A stretch of DNA of 64,000 nucleotides from Plumapathes pennacea (lineage: Eukaryota > Cnidaria > Anthozoa > Antipatharia > Myriopathidae). Both the position numbers and the translations under genes were made by a program. This document shows, in pieces, positions 62,939 to 64,000 of this stretch. How positions within the stretch are numbered: the first letter of the stretch is position 1; each line of letters starts with the position of its first letter. The notes below the pieces were generated by a model. It was given only the letters and a program-made list of their open reading frames with translations. It was not told the DNA's origin and made no database searches. The DNA lies in assembly GCA_964036295.1 (NCBI GenBank), contig OZ038466.1:15224001-15288000 (forward strand), given 5' to 3'.

Positions 62939-62956
62939 TGGTGGCAGCGGTGGGAT
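62939..62956 (+). promoter_or_regulatory. Primer-binding site, tRNA-Leu type
   Basis: TGGTGGCAGCGGTGGGAT is TGG (complement of the CCA tail) plus the complement of the 3' end ATCCCACCGCTGCCA typical of animal tRNA-Leu. It starts two bases after the LTR end, as expected for Gypsy. Confidence 0.8.
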
Positions 62957-64000
62957 GGCAGAAGAAGAACTTCGAGAAGAAATTCAACGTTTGAAATCCC
63001 GTTTGGAGGAGGTGCGAGTTCAAGGAACGCCGCATGAGTCGAGGTAGACTGTGTCCGTTGCTCCTTGTGTAACTACAGAGAACGCTATATTTGTTTCTTG
63101 TTCTGTTGATGGTTTACCAGTTGAAGCCCTGGTCGACACTGGGGCCGCGGTTACATTACTCCACAAGGATGTATTTGACCAGATGGGGTCATAGCCTACC
63201 AGAATTCGTCAACCAGACCGCTCCATTTTAGGAGCGAACGATATTCCGCTGAAAACATGCGGGATTGTGACTGTCAACATTGAACTGGCTGGAATTTCTA
63301 CTCTGCACGAGGTGCATATTTGTGAAGACCTGGCTCAGATGCTTATTGGTGTGGATTTTCTGAAACCTAATGGCTGTGTCATTGACTTTGTCAAGGGAAC
63401 TGTGGAGGGGAATGGCCAGCAAAGTGCTTTGATCTCTAAACCAAGCTGGGAAGTGTCTGTTGGTTTTGTACGAGATATGAAAGCCAGATTTCCTGAAGCA
63501 CAGAAGCTGACCAGGGAGAAGATGGGTGCTGCTACAAAGAGATACAGGGATTGTGATGATACCGGGACTGCTAGAGATACTTACAAGGCAGGAGACAGAG
63601 TTTGGAGGCATGTGCCAGCTGTCAGAAAGGGACTGTGGCAAGGCCCCTATGTCATTGTCAAGAAGATTACGGATGTGGTTTATCACCTTAAGAAGGAAGG
63701 TGGCCGGCAACGAGTGGTGGAGCTTTTCAACAATCTGAAACCCTGTTTCACACCCAAGGAATCCAGACGCATTCCAGACAACCACAAAAGGAGACAAAGG
63801 GAATCAATTCCAGAGCCTTATCCAACAGTTAGTGGAGAGGAGGAAGAGGATGAGTGGTCTCTGATAGTGACCACCAATCAGAAGCAGGGGCATCTGAATT
63901 CAAGCACCACACCAGTGAGTGAGCGTAGACGGTGGAATTCAGGCACTGGTAATGAGCAGGGACCTCTGAATAGACCGTTTGCAAATATGGCGGCGATATC
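62955..64000 (+). pseudogene. Gypsy deletion derivative: Gag start, protease and integrase C-terminus in one frame
   Basis: From ATG 62955: MAEEELREEIQRLKSRLEEV (coiled-coil Gag start), stop at 63045. In the same frame comes a retropepsin: VEALVDTGAAVTLLHKDVF (Asp-Thr-Gly), stop at 63192, then ILGANDIPLKTCG and MLIGVDFLKPNGCVIDF. The frame then passes directly to integrase C-terminal sequence: TYKAGDRVWRHVP, LWQGPYVIVKKITDVVYHLK, then an acidic tail open to the window end. RT, RNase H and the integrase core are absent. After 63192 it has 268 codons without a stop. Confidence 0.85.

Overview
The window looks like nuclear DNA of an early-branching animal, most likely an anthozoan cnidarian (coral or sea-anemone type). 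It is AT-rich. Its two recognisable animal genes have GT-AG introns of many kilobases. The rest is dense with DIRS, Helitron, BEL/Pao, Gypsy, Penelope, CR1-like and terminal-inverted-repeat elements, a mixture usual for such genomes. The species cannot be named from the sequence alone. There is no operon structure, CRISPR array or rRNA, and no convincing functional tRNA.

Two host genes were reconstructed by eye. (1) A complete PTPMT1 (mitochondrial phosphatidylglycerophosphate phosphatase) gene lies on the minus strand. Its four in-phase coding exons at 52841-52674, 37145-37065, 25149-24958 and 17530-17393 give a 192-residue protein spread over about 35 kb. (2) A TBCEL (tubulin folding cofactor E-like) gene starts at 53405 on the plus strand. 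Exons at 53405-53537, 57197-57345 and 58668-58864 are in phase, and the gene continues beyond what can be recognised here. The two genes are head to head, with 563 bp between their start codons, probably a shared bidirectional promoter. A further exon with a NIDO-like domain lies at 9905 (+). A possible exon runs into the left edge (2-127, +).

Region by region: 1-9900 holds intergenic repeats and a Helitron with a broken DUF6570-type replicase N-terminus (minus strand, 6.6-7.9 kb). 10.1-14.7 kb is a DIRS-like tyrosine-recombinase retrotransposon with three open, overlapping frames (Gag with a SAP-like motif and zinc fingers, RT-RNase H, recombinase); it is the most intact mobile element here. 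15-52.6 kb is PTPMT1 and its introns, filled with fold-back elements, four copies of a ~1.15 kb interspersed repeat (family A), Helitron ends, a decayed BEL/Pao element (29.8-34.3 kb), two LINE remnants, TA-flanked inverted-repeat elements and tRNA-like SINE pieces. 53.5-59 kb is TBCEL, whose first intron carries a Mutator-like element with a 10-bp target duplication and a long inverted-repeat element. 59.2-64 kb is a retroelement graveyard: a minus-strand Gypsy, a long (TA)n tract with an inverted RT island, a frameshifted Penelope element, and a Gypsy deletion derivative with a clear LTR end, a tRNA-Leu-type primer site, protease and integrase C-terminus.

All assignments come from reading the sequence and from remembered family motifs; no database search was possible. 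Boundaries of repeats are approximate unless terminal repeats or target duplications are stated.
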